From Morella rubra (lineage: Eukaryota; Streptophyta; Magnoliopsida; Fagales; Myricaceae): a stretch of DNA of 64,000 nt. This document shows positions 1-11,579 of this stretch, piece by piece; position 1 is the stretch's first letter; every line of letters starts with the position of its first letter. Where the stretch lies: positions 140,080 through 204,079 of the forward strand of contig RXIC02000003.1 of NCBI GenBank assembly GCA_003952965.2. Direction: 5' to 3'. The translations under genes were made by a program, and so were the position numbers. A model generated the notes under the pieces. That model saw only the letters and a list, made by a program, of their open reading frames with translations. It was not told where the DNA came from and did not search any database.

Positions 1-364
1 ACTTTTTCCTTTTTTTTTTAATTTAGCATATGAATCATGAGCAATCTTCTTTCTATTCTTTTAATACAATAACAACACGGCCCCAGTCTTTCTATTCTTG
101 TAATACAATATTAACAACAAACGTTTATAAGTAGGGGCCGGCAATATTTCCCTCAATCCTCTTTTAGTGTCGCGTCAAAATAGTCAGTGATTCTGGATCT
201 AATAACACTTGGCACTTGCGTGCAATATAATTTATATCTTGGCTTCAAAGATTACTGTTGTTAGACTAATCATCTAATAATGAAGCTAAGATATTATGGA
301 AATCCCATCCAATCATCGTCTCTATTTCTCAATTCTTAGCTCAATACCCCTTTAAACTCTGAGG
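1..364. other. AT-rich intergenic sequence
   Basis: No coding or repeat structure is recognised here apart from a T-run near the start and two related phrases around an ATACAAT motif at about 60-110. It lies downstream of the OMT fragment at 365-555. Confidence 0.5.
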
Positions 365-555
365 TGATGGACAGTGTTCGGAGAAGATATTCTCACGAAC
401 TACCGATCGCATGATACGTGCGAGGTAGAGGATATCAGGCGAAGTAGAATCAATACGAGAGACTAGTATCTGGTGCAAAATGATTGGACGATAATAAGAA
501 TCAGATTATTTAGGGAGGACCACATATCCAAAATTTAACAGCTTGTTGATGAAAG
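365..555 (-). pseudogene. O-methyltransferase N-terminal fragment
   Basis: The reverse strand encodes a piece matching the N-terminal dimerisation part of the OMT copy at 1388-2581, including a recognisable stretch SPDILYLARIMRSVVRE followed by NIFSEHCPS. The upstream side of the fragment is weaker and holds an in-frame stop and small indels. No SAM-binding half lies downstream (positions 1-364 show nothing similar), so it is an isolated scrap of about 60 codons. It sits in the same orientation as the other OMT copies, which suggests a tandem cluster. The alignment was made by eye to copy A; exact borders are uncertain. Confidence 0.75.
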
Positions 556-1387
556 AAAATGCATGCAAACATGAAATTGAGAATCAACCAAAACAAGAAC
601 TATCGGGGATCACAAATAAGATTATGAGATTCGGAAAAAAGAATTGAAATGAGCAAGTGTTGAGATGATTAAAAATCAGCACAAAAATCATAAAACTAAA
701 AGAAAAAAAATTCTCAAAAGCATGAAAAATCAATACAAGCTCATTGCATGATAGTGGAAATAATATTAATTGATTTTATGCCAGATGTCTTTGAACAATT
801 TTAACATCAACAATAAAAAATGTGAACTACATACGTATGTGAAGGACCGAAACACAATTAAAGAGGCTTAAGACCTTAATTTTGTGAGTGAGGTCAAGGT
901 TAGCCAACTGAAATTACGAGTGAAACGAGACACGTATCGCACCAGATGAAAGTCAAACGCAATGCCACTGAGACCCGAGAATACAAATTTGTTGCTTGTT
1001 TTTCCTCCTCTAAGTATTTTTCATCTTTTGCTTTTTCTTTTTTTCTTGTTCTTTTTCTTTTCTTTTTACAGAATTGTAACATCTTTTGAAGTGGAGATAA
1101 ACGTGATAAATAATAGTGCTTTTATTAGTGTTGTTAATTTAGAAAATACATGAAAATGAATATTTGTCATGAACCAAATTAAATGGAACATGACGAATCC
1201 TTGAAGCGATTATTGAACTAAACATAACAGGATCACATTGCCCAAACAAACTGAAACAAAGAAGAAAAAAAAAATAGGGAGAAAAGGCAACTGACAATTA
1301 TTGGAAGATTCAAATCCATATTAACTAAGCCACGTTATCATCGTGTGCTATATCGTTGTCTGTATTATATATATATATCATCCAAGG
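556..1387. other. Intergenic, 3' flank of OMT copy A
   Basis: This is AT-rich DNA with a long pyrimidine tract (about 1000-1066). The part at about 1165-1210 (AAATGGAACATGACGAATCC) recurs downstream of OMT copies B (about 10,095-10,125) and C (about 38,905-38,930), so it belongs to the duplicated OMT unit. Short open frames here are low-complexity and are not supported as genes. Confidence 0.55.
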
Positions 1388-2581
1388 TCACATTGGATAG
1401 GCCTCAATAATGAACGGTATAGCTGGAATTTTGGTGATTTTGTAACAAGGGAAGCCTCCTTTCTTCAATAATTCCTTCCATTCAAGCTCAGTCCGCTCCT
1501 TTCCGCCCGAGCTGTGCGCCATCATCATTAAGTCGAACACCATGCGTGTCTCATCGAACAAGTCATGACTATCTTTCTCAAGAACAATATCAACAATAAT
1601 AAGCTTTCCCCCTTTTTCCGGAATTGCTTTTTGACAATTCCGCAAAATCTTGATGCAATCTTCGTCGTCCCAATCATGTAGTACAAACTGCATCCTCATT
1701 ATGAATGATAGTTAAGTTATTCTCATTGTACCCATATGGAGAGGGAAAAATAAATTAAAAAAAAAAAGCAAAAGAAGTGTGCTATAAACGTTGTGAACCA
1801 CTAGACATATATGTATATATATATTATACCTTCATGAAAATTGCATCAGCACATGGAATGGCCTCAAACATGTTACCTCCCACATGGGAGACCCCCTCGT
1901 GCAAGGGTGCCGTGGCTATAACGTGGGGTAGATCAAAGTTGATGCCTCTAATTGTGGATGTGATTTAACAATCTCAGCTATCATCCCACCAGTACCACCT
2001 CCTACATCCACCAATGATCCAACGCAATCGAATCCAGCTTTGTATTCTGCTAGGATTGCCATCGTTACGATCTTCGTGTACACGCCATGGAATCATTTAC
2101 GAGCTTGTTGAATTCAGGATTTTGTGATGCAAATTCCCAAACATCACAGGCATGTGCCTTCTTGAAGGCTATGCCACCTTCTTTGACACATTGGCTAAGG
2201 TAGTGCCAAGGTGCCACTACCCACGGATGGTTCTGCATTAGCACCATTGGAGCTAGGCTAAGCTCAACATCGTGCAAAAGCCATCTTGACGCGTGGGTCA
2301 ATCGTAGATTGTTTCCCCGCCGTCGGTTGGGCAATGTTCGCTGAAGATCTTCTTGCGACCTAGCGATCTCATGATACGTGAGAGGTAGAGGATATCAGGA
2401 GAAGGAGAATCAATACCCGAAGCTATTTGGTACAAAGTGATTGGACCATCATGAGAATGGATAATATCTGCAAAACGAGCTCCACGGCGCATTTTAACGC
2501 CATAGAATCTGCAAAGCCAAACATTTGTTGCAAAATTTGGGCATAGCCTTCTAGCAATGACGCAAATTCTTTTGATTCCAT
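1388..2581 (-). pseudogene. Plant class II O-methyltransferase, copy A (frameshifted)
   Basis: This is a SAM-dependent O-methyltransferase of the plant caffeate/norcoclaurine/resveratrol type, which methylates hydroxyls of phenolic or alkaloid substrates in the cytosol. The ATG at 2581 starts MESKEFASLLEGYAQILQQM, the usual dimerisation helix. Exon 1 (2581-1830) holds the HSHDGPITL and PWHYLSQCVK regions and SAM motif LVDVGGGTGG. The donor at 1829 (GTATAA) and acceptor at 1688 join in phase 0 to exon 2 (1687-1388), which is intact: it carries HDWDDEDC with the catalytic His, GGKERTELEW, and ends IIEAYPM. Total length of about 350 codons is normal. Exon 1 needs about four frameshifts (near 2497, 2297, 2075, 1950). 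It is therefore a young pseudogene, or a real gene damaged by sequencing indels. The substrate cannot be told. Confidence 0.85.
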
Positions 2582-2656
2582 TTTCTTCTGTCTTCACACA
2601 CACACAAATGAAAGTAGCTTTGTGACTGAGTGTATTCCGATAGTTCAAACCCGTCC

Positions 2657-2663
2657 CTTTATA
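2657..2663 (-). promoter_or_regulatory. TATA box of OMT copy A
   Basis: TATAAAG lies on the reverse strand 76 bp upstream of the ATG at 2581, a normal plant spacing. Its context is AGTATAAAGGGACGG. The TSS was not determined. Confidence 0.6.
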
Positions 2664-3716
2664 CTACTAGCGTATACATCTGTTGGTGGGGTCTCGCCAT
2701 GTGGAATGAAAGAATAAACAAAATGTCAGCTAAGTTGAAATAGAGATTATGCAGATGACAAGGGGGGGGGGGTCCTCTTTCCCAATGTAAGATGGCAGCC
2801 CATTTGGAGTTCAGCACTGTGATTGGCAGAGGGTTCTTGTTTAAAAAAAAAAAAAAAACTTTGTTGTGTTTTTTTTATTGGTTTTCATGTTGAAAACGTG
2901 GCTTGAATTAAATGGAAAGCTACAACAAGTCTTCCTCGTTTCACATGCTTAGAATTGGTATAATGCCTCCTTTGGTCGAATTTGTTCACTGTTGCATAGT
3001 AGTCTGATATTGAAAATTTCTCCTCTGGTCAAATCTGTACTCTACTAGCCTCGTTTGTTGAGATGCCGCGATCCGATGGCTGAAGGGGAGGGTCTGGCGC
3101 CTAGGGAGGAATACCCAACCTTCACCTTCTTTCAGAACCCATCTCTAGTGATTTTTTTTTTTTTTTTATAATTTTATTTTTTTATTTTTTAGGATAAATA
3201 TTTGCATCCTATAACTATAAGAGTCTTACACTTAGCACACCATGTATTATTTCTGTCACGTTATATTCAACAACTATTTATTTCAGACATTATACACCAT
3301 AATGTAAAAATTTTCATTAATTTGAATCAAAAACAATTTTTAGCACGCGAAATGATAATCTTGTCTCATATTTATTTTTAACAATGACCATTTAATGGGA
3401 GTAAAATTGTAATTTAGAAGCTAAAAAAATTAATTTGCATCAAAATTGATAGAAAATTTTAATTAATGGTGCAAAATATTTGAAATCAGTAGTTCGTAGC
3501 TACAAAGTGTCAAGACCCCAATATTTGGAGGGTGAAAAATTTATGTATCCCTATTTTTTAACTTATTGTCAATACCCTGAAAAAAGTCTAAAAATTTAAA
3601 GTTAAGTGCAAAATGTGTTGGATTCCAAAATTTCAAGAGTTAAAAGTGTATTTATCCATTTTATTATTTTTTGATAAAAATAATAATATAGTATTTATGT
3701 GACACATGCTATATAT
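2664..3716. other. OMT copy A upstream region and AT-rich spacer
   Basis: This spans the promoter side of OMT-A up to the CACTA insertion at 3717. It contains a run of G at about 2763-2772, poly-A and poly-T runs, and AT-rich sequence from 3150 on. No gene is recognised. The absence of OMT homology upstream of 2581 fits this being native promoter DNA. Confidence 0.45.
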
Positions 3717-3979
3717 CACTACAAAAAAATAAAGCTTTAGCAGGGGTCGCTGACCGCTACTATAGACCAAAAAAACGCTACTATAGATTTTAACAGTGTT
3801 TTTCTAACAGCGATTGCGACCATCGCTATATGTTCGTCGGGATAAATTTTAGCAAAGATTTTTGCTACCGCTAGTGAAAATCTCAACCTATAGAGGTGGT
3901 CACTTAGTAGCGGTCATGATCGCCGCTAAAGACCCAAAGAACTTTTTAAATTTTTTTAACAACGTTTTAGAAAACGTTG

Positions 3980-4822
3980 GTACAAGTCTTTAAAATCGTT
4001 GCTTTAGCTCAATTACATGTACCAGCATTTTTTTTTTTTTTTTACCCAAAAGAAAAACGTTGCAACAATTATAAAAACATTTGCATTTTTAATTTGTAAT
4101 ACAAATTTATTTTAATAACCATAATTCATTGATGTAAAAACCTACGAACAAAGATAATAAAGCAAAATATAATTCATCATTGATTAAATAACAAATCTTA
4201 TAAGTTTTACAACACAAGAGTCTATACAAGTTTCTAACATAAAATAAAAATAACTTTAATCCTAGCATTAGCAAAAGCAGCTTAAGTACACCATCAGCAC
4301 CAACACTATCTTCACTAAGTGGTAACTCTGCCATTGAAAAGGAGAAATAGGATAAGAAAAAATGAACAATATGCCAACAGCTTGAAAAGATGTAACAGAG
4401 AGAGATATAGAATACATAGAGGCATTTTAGAGGCACTCCAAAATTGATACGTATATCCTTTTCCATTGTTTGAAAAAATTGTGTAACCTTGCGCAGCCGG
4501 TATAACCTGATCCATAGAAGATACCTCACTTCCTCTCTTTTCCCACAAGCCTGTTTAGAACAGAGTTCTCAAAATGTTGGACAGAAAGAGAAACAGCTTG
4601 AAAAATATACAATTGAGTACTTCTACAATTTAAAGATCTCTTAAAAATATGTTGTACCTAGTCCTATGTTAGAAATTTTGTCAAAAGGATTGCAACAACA
4701 TGTGTCTCTAAGAAGTGTTCATGTGGGAATGAGAAAAACGTCAATGCAAACAAAAACAAGGTTCGTAGAAAACAACTACAAAATTTATTTAGGATCAATT
4801 GCAGAATCATGATCATAATTAC
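3980..4822. other. CACTA interior, no clear gene
   Basis: This AT-rich sequence between the left subterminal repeats and the captured beta-galactosidase exons includes a short possible exon on the reverse strand near 4490-4550. I could not match that exon to a family. Long open frames here are hydrophobic and low-complexity and are probably not coding. Confidence 0.4.
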
Positions 4823-5719
4823 TTGAGAAACTAATTTTTGTTGGATCTCCGCCTTTCTCCTCAAAGATCACCAGAATGTTTCCAGATGGTTTGAACTAAG
4901 AGCGGGGAACATGGTACCTGCTCCATACAGAAAGTTCGAAATTCTCCCGACAACTTGGCTTTCTTTTCCCTTCTTCTCACAGTTTACTTCCAATATGGAG
5001 AATGCTAACCACCATCAACATCTCTGAAGACTACACAAAATCTCTGAGTTTCATGAAGATGGCGATCTACTAACTTTTCATATCAGTATCAGTGAATTGA
5101 TGAAACAAAGAGTATGCTCTGAAGATGCATAGTGCACTTTTTCCCCATTAAAAACTCTTGCAACCTATCGTTAATAGTGATCTGATTATGATTTTCTTGA
5201 TTTAGGTAATTGATTTACAAATATAAAGTTCGAGTTCAATCAGAATATAGGTAATTGAGGGATGATGCTGATTGTAGTTTGGCAGCAACTTAAAGGATAG
5301 AATACACGGATTGGTAAACTGTTGTAACTTCCTATTTCATGCGCTCACAAATAATAAAAAAAATTACTTACCATCTTTGGGTAGGTTCTCCACATCCAGT
5401 GAAGCACTTGTCCGGCATAAATTTGCCCCTGTAATCACACTCGTGAACACACTTTTCATGTACAGGGCTTCTCCGAGGCCAGTATCTCCCAATTTCTTCT
5501 CCATTCAACCAAGCCAGACCTTTCCCCATGTGTATCATATCCAGCCCAATAGGTTCATCCCCTAGTGGAGGGTCCACAACAGCCTGCAAAGACGAATATT
5601 TTCACCTGATCATGAGTTGTATATTATATAGTAGCATCCCAATGAACGACAGCTCGGTACTTCCACACAAGCTGTTTTTCCAAGTGCTTACCTTGTCCCC
5701 AATAAAATGCTCCTGCGTT
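4823..5719 (-). pseudogene. Captured beta-galactosidase (GH35, BGAL10-type) exons
   Basis: Three exons on the reverse strand match the C-terminal, non-catalytic part of plant GH35 beta-galactosidases, apoplastic enzymes that trim beta-galactosyl residues from cell-wall xyloglucan and other glycans. The 5719-5692 remnant gives NAGAFYWGQ. The 5583-5372 exon gives [20 protein letters not shown], then [13 protein letters not shown] and CGEPTQRW. The 4917-4823 exon gives YHVPRS, a stop where Trp is expected (TAG for TGG), then FKPSGNILVIFEEKGGDPTK. Splice signals remain (acceptor TTTGCAG at 5584, donor GTAAGT at 5371, phase-2 junction through Trp). The catalytic domain is missing. This is a gene fragment carried inside a CACTA element, so no enzyme is expected. 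Confidence 0.85.
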
Positions 5720-6638
5720 CTGATGAAAAGCAAAATAAGGTGTTTCTAGCACCAAAAAGAACCAAGCATACAGAGTTGCAAACAAATGCCATGTAACATT
5801 CCATAATTTAATGACAAAGTAACTATATTGTTATTGACACATAATCAATGGCTCTAGATATGTTTTCTAATTTATATCAAATTTAACTTCTGAAGGGAAT
5901 AAATGTTGTTTCGAAACAATCAAAGATCATTGGACGTGGAAATAATGCCTGATGCCCAAATAATTGTGAAGAAAAATATTGTACTACAGTGTTTAGAGAT
6001 ACAAGCATACATGGAAAAAGGCATACCTTGTAGGTGATATCCTAAGGTATACAACCGAGAAGGTCAATGATAAAATCAGATTTCAAGTACCTGCAGATGA
6101 GAATTTAGAAAGTAAACAAAACAAAAACGAAGACAAATCAGAAGTTAACGGAAGAAAACTATATAGCAAATCTAGACTATATATTTTCATCCCTAAAATC
6201 TTACAAATTCGTACTATTCTTGTGCCAGACGTACTGCAAGGACTTGGACAAACTTTCCAATCTTTCCAGAATAAATGAAACAACTCTACAGCTAATTTGT
6301 TCAGAAGCTTTCGCCTTACGCTAATCAATTGTGCAATAAATTGCTCAAATTGATAATTTATTATAAGCATTTACTTTCACGATCCTCCAAGGAAATGAAC
6401 GAAAAACACAGAGAGAACAGCATCCTCAGCCATTTGAACAGCCTCACTTTTAGACAACACACCGACCTACAAAACACAAGTAATTCCCAACTATCCTGTG
6501 AGCCCATTAATCAAGAACCAGCTCAATCAAGAGCTACCATTCCACTAAAAGCTTAGATTTTTTTAAATTTCTCCCCTTTCCAGTATTTTCAAAGCGACCA
6601 AACGGGCATCAGAAAAATAAAACAAAAAAGCCACTCAC
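5720..6638. other. CACTA interior, intron-like sequence
   Basis: This intron-like AT-rich DNA lies between the captured beta-galactosidase remnant and the captured first exon. No domain is recognised. It may hold diverged exons or untranslated sequence of the captured genes. Confidence 0.35.
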
Positions 6639-6759
6639 CATGAGCGTTGAAGAGCTGTACTCCGACGAGCTTTGATTCGAGAAGGTACGGCCCCGTTCTG
6701 GTGTTCCGATCAACGAGGGGCATACAAGGAAAGCTGCTGCCGGTGATCCCAGCCATCAT
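6639..6759 (-). pseudogene. Captured first exon of an unrecognised host gene
   Basis: On the reverse strand a purine/pyrimidine-rich leader (about 7026-6770, CT-rich as read on that strand) leads to ATG ATG and an open exon beginning MMAGITGSSFPCMPLVDRNT and ending LVGVQLFNAHG. It is followed by a good donor, GTGAGT, at 6638. The layout of leader, start and donor looks like the 5' end of a real plant gene. I do not recognise the protein, and it is not the N-terminus of beta-galactosidase. It lies upstream of the beta-galactosidase exons in the same orientation, so the CACTA element may have fused two captured genes. Confidence 0.55.
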
Positions 6760-7499
6760 GGCTTGTTGAGCGAGAGGGGAATAAAATAGGAAAATCGGAG
6801 ATTATTGCAGGCACAATTGCTGCTTTCCCCCAGATCGTTTCTTGTTGAGTGATAGGTGAGAAACTAAAAGAGATTTCGAGGAGAGGGAGAGGGAGAGCGT
6901 TTGATGAAGAGGAAGAGGAGGGATTTCGATCGGAGAATAAAAGAGGAAGAGGGAGGGAGAGATTTCCGTGGGCGTGCGCGGGAAATGAAATGGAACTCTC
7001 CGTTTTGCAATTAAAATGAAACTCACCGTTTTTTTTTTTTTTTTTTTGTTTTTGTTTATTTTATTTTGATTTATATAATGTTCTTTTATTATGGTGAAGT
7101 AAAATTATAAAGCTACGTGAGCACGTGTCAAATTAGTGTCAGATAAGAAAATAATTAAATAAAATTGGTGTCAAATTTCAAAATTTAAAAAGTACATACG
7201 TATTGCTTATATGAATATGCATATACTTATAACTATCCAATTATTCTTATATTAAATAAATCTTACATGTGTATTAGACAAATATATAGATCATATGACA
7301 ATTGTAAATTTTCAAACAATTATTCTATTATATTGACTATGCATTGTGTATAAAAATATATACACAGTATTTAAAAATCTTTATATTTAGTATTAAATAC
7401 ATAGCATATTATTTTTACACTTTTTTTTATAACTAGTGCAATAATCTTAATTAAAATAGGTTGGTAGTAATAATATATATACTTATAATTTAAAAGTAT

Positions 7500-8990
7500 A
7501 ATGCCTTTACATAACATTGCATGATTTGTTATATGTGTTTATCATATACATGATATGTGCTAATTAACCTAAGTACTTTATATGTATGTACCTATATACC
7601 TAATGACTAAATCATAGCCTCTAAGACCATATATTAAGTTATATACTTTAATTATATAGCGAATCTCACAATATATTTTTGTTTGAAATTAAATAATATG
7701 TCTTAATTAAATAGTATTATATTACTAATTATTCAAAATAAATATGCTCATTATAAGTATGATAATAGATGTTTTCTAAACTACTTAAATTTAGTCAATA
7801 AATATGCAATTACCATAAAACCATAGGTGTAATTTAAAATATATCATATAACAACTTCAATTTTTATAACACTCCCTCTAATTCCATATTTTATTAAGTA
7901 GGTCCTTTAAAATAAAAATTTTTCAAATACATGACAAAATAAAATTATATATTAAAAGGAATAAAATAATATATAAAATAATTATTAACATTAAATAACT
8001 TATAATTAATAAATAATTTTTTTTCCTTATACCTATAGCAGGTATGTGTCAACATTGCTAGATACACCTTTAGCAGCGTTTGTGTAAAAAAATGTTGCTC
8101 AAGGTGTAATCTATAGCGGCGGTCACTGTGACTACCGCTATAGATGCCAAAATTATACCAGCGTTTTTTTTACAAACGCGGCTAAAAACCTAATTTTTAG
8201 CAGCGTTTTGTAAGCGTTTTTTACAAAACCCTGCTAAAGGCTGACCACTGCTACAAAAGACCGCCGCTAAATACCTAATTTTTATTGGTATTTTTTTTAA
8301 AACGCTGCTAAAAGGGGTTTTTAGCAGCGGTCATTTTGGCATCTATAGCGGCCGTCACATTGACCGCCGCTATAGATTACATCTTTAGTAGCATTTTTTT
8401 ACACAAACTTTGGTAAAGGTGTATCTATAGCAGTACTTGTTGACACAAACGCTGCTTTAGGTATATGGACAAAAAAAAAAATTTAATTAATTATAAGTTA
8501 TTTAATGTTAATAATTATTTTATATATTATTATTCCTTTTAATACTAATTTTCTTTTGTCATGATTTGAAAAATTTTATTTTAAAGGACCTACTTAATAA
8601 AATATGAAATTAGAGGGAGTGTTATGAAAATTGAAATTGTTATATGATATATTTTAAATTACACCTATGGTTTTTATGGTAATTGCATATTTATTGACTA
8701 AATCTAAGTAGTTTAGAAAACATCTATTATCATACTTATAATGAGCATATATATTTTGAATAATTAGTAATATAATACTATTTAATTAGGACATATTATT
8801 TAATTTCAAACAAAAAGATATTGTGAGATTAGCTTATGCAATTAAAGTACATAACTTAATATATCTTAGAGGCTATGATTTAGTCATTAGTATATAGGTA
8901 CATACATATAAAGTACTTAGGTTAATTAGCACATATCATGTATATGATAAACACATATAACAAATCATGCAATGTTATATAGAAGGCATT
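7500..8990. repeat. 1.5-kb imperfect inverted repeat inside the CACTA right end
   Basis: The AT-rich arm 7500-8040 is mirrored by 8460-8990 (for example AAGTAGGTCCTTTAAAAT near 7899 against ATTTTAAAGGACCTACTT near 8578). A block of GCAGCG and GCGGTC motifs separates the arms at 8040-8460. It looks like a second copy of the element's own end joined in inverted orientation next to the true right end. The transcript would fold into a long hairpin. Confidence 0.8.
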
Positions 8991-9180
8991 AGGTCTTTAG
9001 CGGCTAGAAAGACTGCCGCTAAAGACCTAAATTTTAGCGGCCTTTTTACAAAAAAAGCCACTAAAGGGGATCTTTAGCGGCCGTCACTAAGGTTTGTGGC
9101 GGCGTTTGGACAAACGTCGCTAAGACAACCTTTAGCAGCGTTTTTAGTGACCACCACTAAAGACCAGATTTTTTGTAGTG

Positions 9181-10260
9181 TGTATATATATATATATCTA
9201 TTGTTTGTTAGGTAGTAGCCGTGAGCAAACTGGATGTTTTCTATTCAAAAAGTACCAATGGATTGAGGGAAGGATTGAAATGAAATAAGTGTACCACCCT
9301 TAAGATTAGTTTAGGACGAATATTAAGAACCAATTATTCAAATTAACCATTAAATATGAGTTATGAGCTGAAAGTTCTCTAAGTTCCAGGGCTGGCCTTA
9401 GTATAATTGGAGCCTTAGATGAGACCATGAGGCCTTTTATAATAAGATATTATATACTTAATAATAAAATTTAGTTAAAAAATCATTCTTTTAATTTTTA
9501 TATATGCAACATTACTCATCGAAAATGTGTATTTAAGATTTATTTGTATTTCACTTTCAATTGTTAATTAATGTTTGTATTATTAATTTTTTAGTTTGAT
9601 GATTTTATTAATTTTATTTTAAAATAACGGTTATAGTTAATAATATTTTATATTAAAAGAAAATAGAAACAATGAAATAACTGATTATTTTTGTGCTTTT
9701 GTGAGAGAAGATTTTGTTTGTTTTTGATCAATGGAGAAACCACAATGTCAATCCACAACTTAATTAATGGTGTGTTTATCTTTAGGTGTGCTATTTAATG
9801 GTTTTAAAAACGCTTTTTTTGTTAATATCAAAACTTTATTTTATTCCAAACTTGAATTTTTCATAGTAAAAATATTACAAATTTTTTTTTTATGTGGGTT
9901 TTCTAGGGTTGGCTGTCATGTATTTAAATAGCCCACGTAAGCCTTTTCCGTCAAACTATTAACGGGAGGGAGGATGGACTGAGGCATTGTCTCATTTCGC
10001 TGCACTCAAGTAACAGAGACTAATAATTTAAAAAATACATGAAAATCACACTATCCACATCAATACGACATGCAGTACTTTGTCATGCACCATAATAAAA
10101 TGGAACATGACAGAAGCTATTATTGAACCTTGACAGCTATTATTGAACTACAGACAACTGATCTTAAGCACATAACATCTATATTCGAAAAAAAGGCAAC
10201 TGCCAATTAGCTTTTGTTTAGTACGTATTCGAATCCATACTAAACTAAACCGTATTCTCC
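9181..10260. other. Spacer between CACTA and OMT-B, with dispersed repeat
   Basis: After a short TA run this holds a CAGGGCTGGCC motif at 9387 that resembles a hAT end, then an AT-rich segment (9428-9660) that recurs at 41,168-41,390 and, inverted, near 63,320-63,540. Position 10,070-10,260 is the OMT 3' flank shared with copies A and C. Near 9908-9945 a phrase (GTCATGTATTTAAATAGCCC) resembles part of the copia LTR at 51,228. Confidence 0.5.
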
Positions 10261-11486
10261 TTAGTTGCTAAATCGCTGGACCAAAGATCGAATTAGATAG
10301 GCCTCAATAATGGACGGTATAGTTGGAATCTTGATGATTTTGTAGCAACGGAAGCCCCCCTCCGTCAATAATTCTTTCCATTCAAGCTCAGTCCTCTCCT
10401 TTCCGCCAGCGGTGTGTGCCATCATCAATAAGTCGAACACCATACACGTCTTATCGAACAAGTCATGACTATCTTTCTCAAGAACAATATCAACAAAAAT
10501 AAGCTTTCCCTTTTTTCCATGAATTGCTTTTCAGCAATTCCGCAAAATCTTGATGCAATCTTCATCGCCCCAATCGTGTAGTACTCACTGCATCCACATT
10601 ATGAGGTTATTGTGAATTTACTACTTATTCCAAAAATAAGTTGATAGAAAGAGACAGATTTTATTATTTGAATTATATTCTTTAACACTCTTCCCAGGTG
10701 TGAGTCAGACTCTCATTTGATTAGGAGACTTAATATTTGCAATATTTAATTAAAATTGGAGTGAAGTACGCCAGAGTCAAGTCTCAAATACAGGACTTGC
10801 GCCCTGATATAATGTGGATCTACTCTTTATTCTAAACGTTTGAGCTAATAGGAAAAGATAGATTTTATTATTTGAATTATATATATTCTCCAACAACTAC
10901 ACTTTTTCATACTCATGGAGAGGAAAAAGGATGAAAAGAAGCAAAAAATGACTAACCTCATGGAAAACTAAAAAAAAAAATATACCTTCATGAAAATTGC
11001 ATCAGCATCAGGAATGGCGCCGGCCTCGAACATGCCTCCTCCCACATGGGAGACCCTCTCACGTACTGGTGCTGCGGCTACAACATGTGGGAGATCAAAG
11101 TTGATGCCTCTGATATATGGATGCGATTTAACAATCTCAGCTATCATCCCACCAGTACCACCTGATCCTACATCAGGTACCAATGATCCAACGCAATCGA
11201 ATCCATCTTTGTATTCGGCCAGGACCACCGCCATCATGATCTTGGCTGTACATGCCATGGCGTCATTGAAGATCTAGTTGAATTCAGGATTTTGTGAGGC
11301 AAAGTCCCACATCTCATAGCCATGGGCCTTCTTGAAGGCTATGCCACCATCTTTGACACATTGGCTAAGGTAGTGCCAAGGTGCCATTTGCCACGGATGG
11401 TTCTCCATTAGCACCATTGGAATTAGGCTAAGCTCAATATCGTGCAAAAGCCATCTTGACGTTGGGGTCGATCCGAAGAGTGTATC
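10261..11486 (-). pseudogene. O-methyltransferase copy B, interrupted by CACTA
   Basis: This has the same two-exon structure as copy A, with exon 1 from 11,486 to 10,986 and exon 2 from 10,587 to 10,261. Exon 1 encodes SRWLLHDIELSLIPMVLMEN and the SAM-binding region. A TAG replaces a Lys codon just after the PEFN motif, and a 6-bp insertion changes the SAM motif from LVDVGGGTGG to LVPDVGSGGTGG. Exon 2 starts with TGA in place of TTT ahead of VLHDWGDEDC and holds another stop in the NC.KAI stretch. The C-terminus runs on to RSLVQRFSN. The N-terminal part is missing because a CACTA end begins at 11,487. It is clearly non-functional. Confidence 0.85.
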
Positions 11487-11579
11487 CACTACAAGAAATA
11501 TAGCTTTAGGTGACAAAAATCTGGGTGTCAAACCAAATTTTATCACCTAAAGTGGCCTTTCCCTGACAAAATATTAATT

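Larger units (their letters stand above)
3717..9180. mobile_element. CACTA element with captured host gene pieces
   Basis: The left end reads CACTACAAAAAAATAAAGC and the right end, read inward, CACTACAAAAAATCTGG. The 3-bp flanks are TAT and TGT, an imperfect target duplication in an AT microsatellite. Both ends carry subterminal copies of a GCGGTC/GACCGC motif with TTTAGC and GCTAAA (3740-3990; 8040-8460; 8990-9175). No transposase is visible, so it is non-autonomous. The interior carries beta-galactosidase exons and an unrelated first exon with leader (4823-7026), that is, transduplicated host sequence. The same end sequences recur at 49,500-50,683 and 54,039-55,220. Confidence 0.8.

Noticed and set aside
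1000..1153. Phe/Leu-rich open frames on both strands
   Set aside because: They come from a long T/C tract and show no domain, start context or splice signals.
2763..2772. G run upstream of OMT-A as a G-quadruplex
   Set aside because: It is a single uninterrupted G run without three further tracts nearby, and is better seen as a homopolymer.
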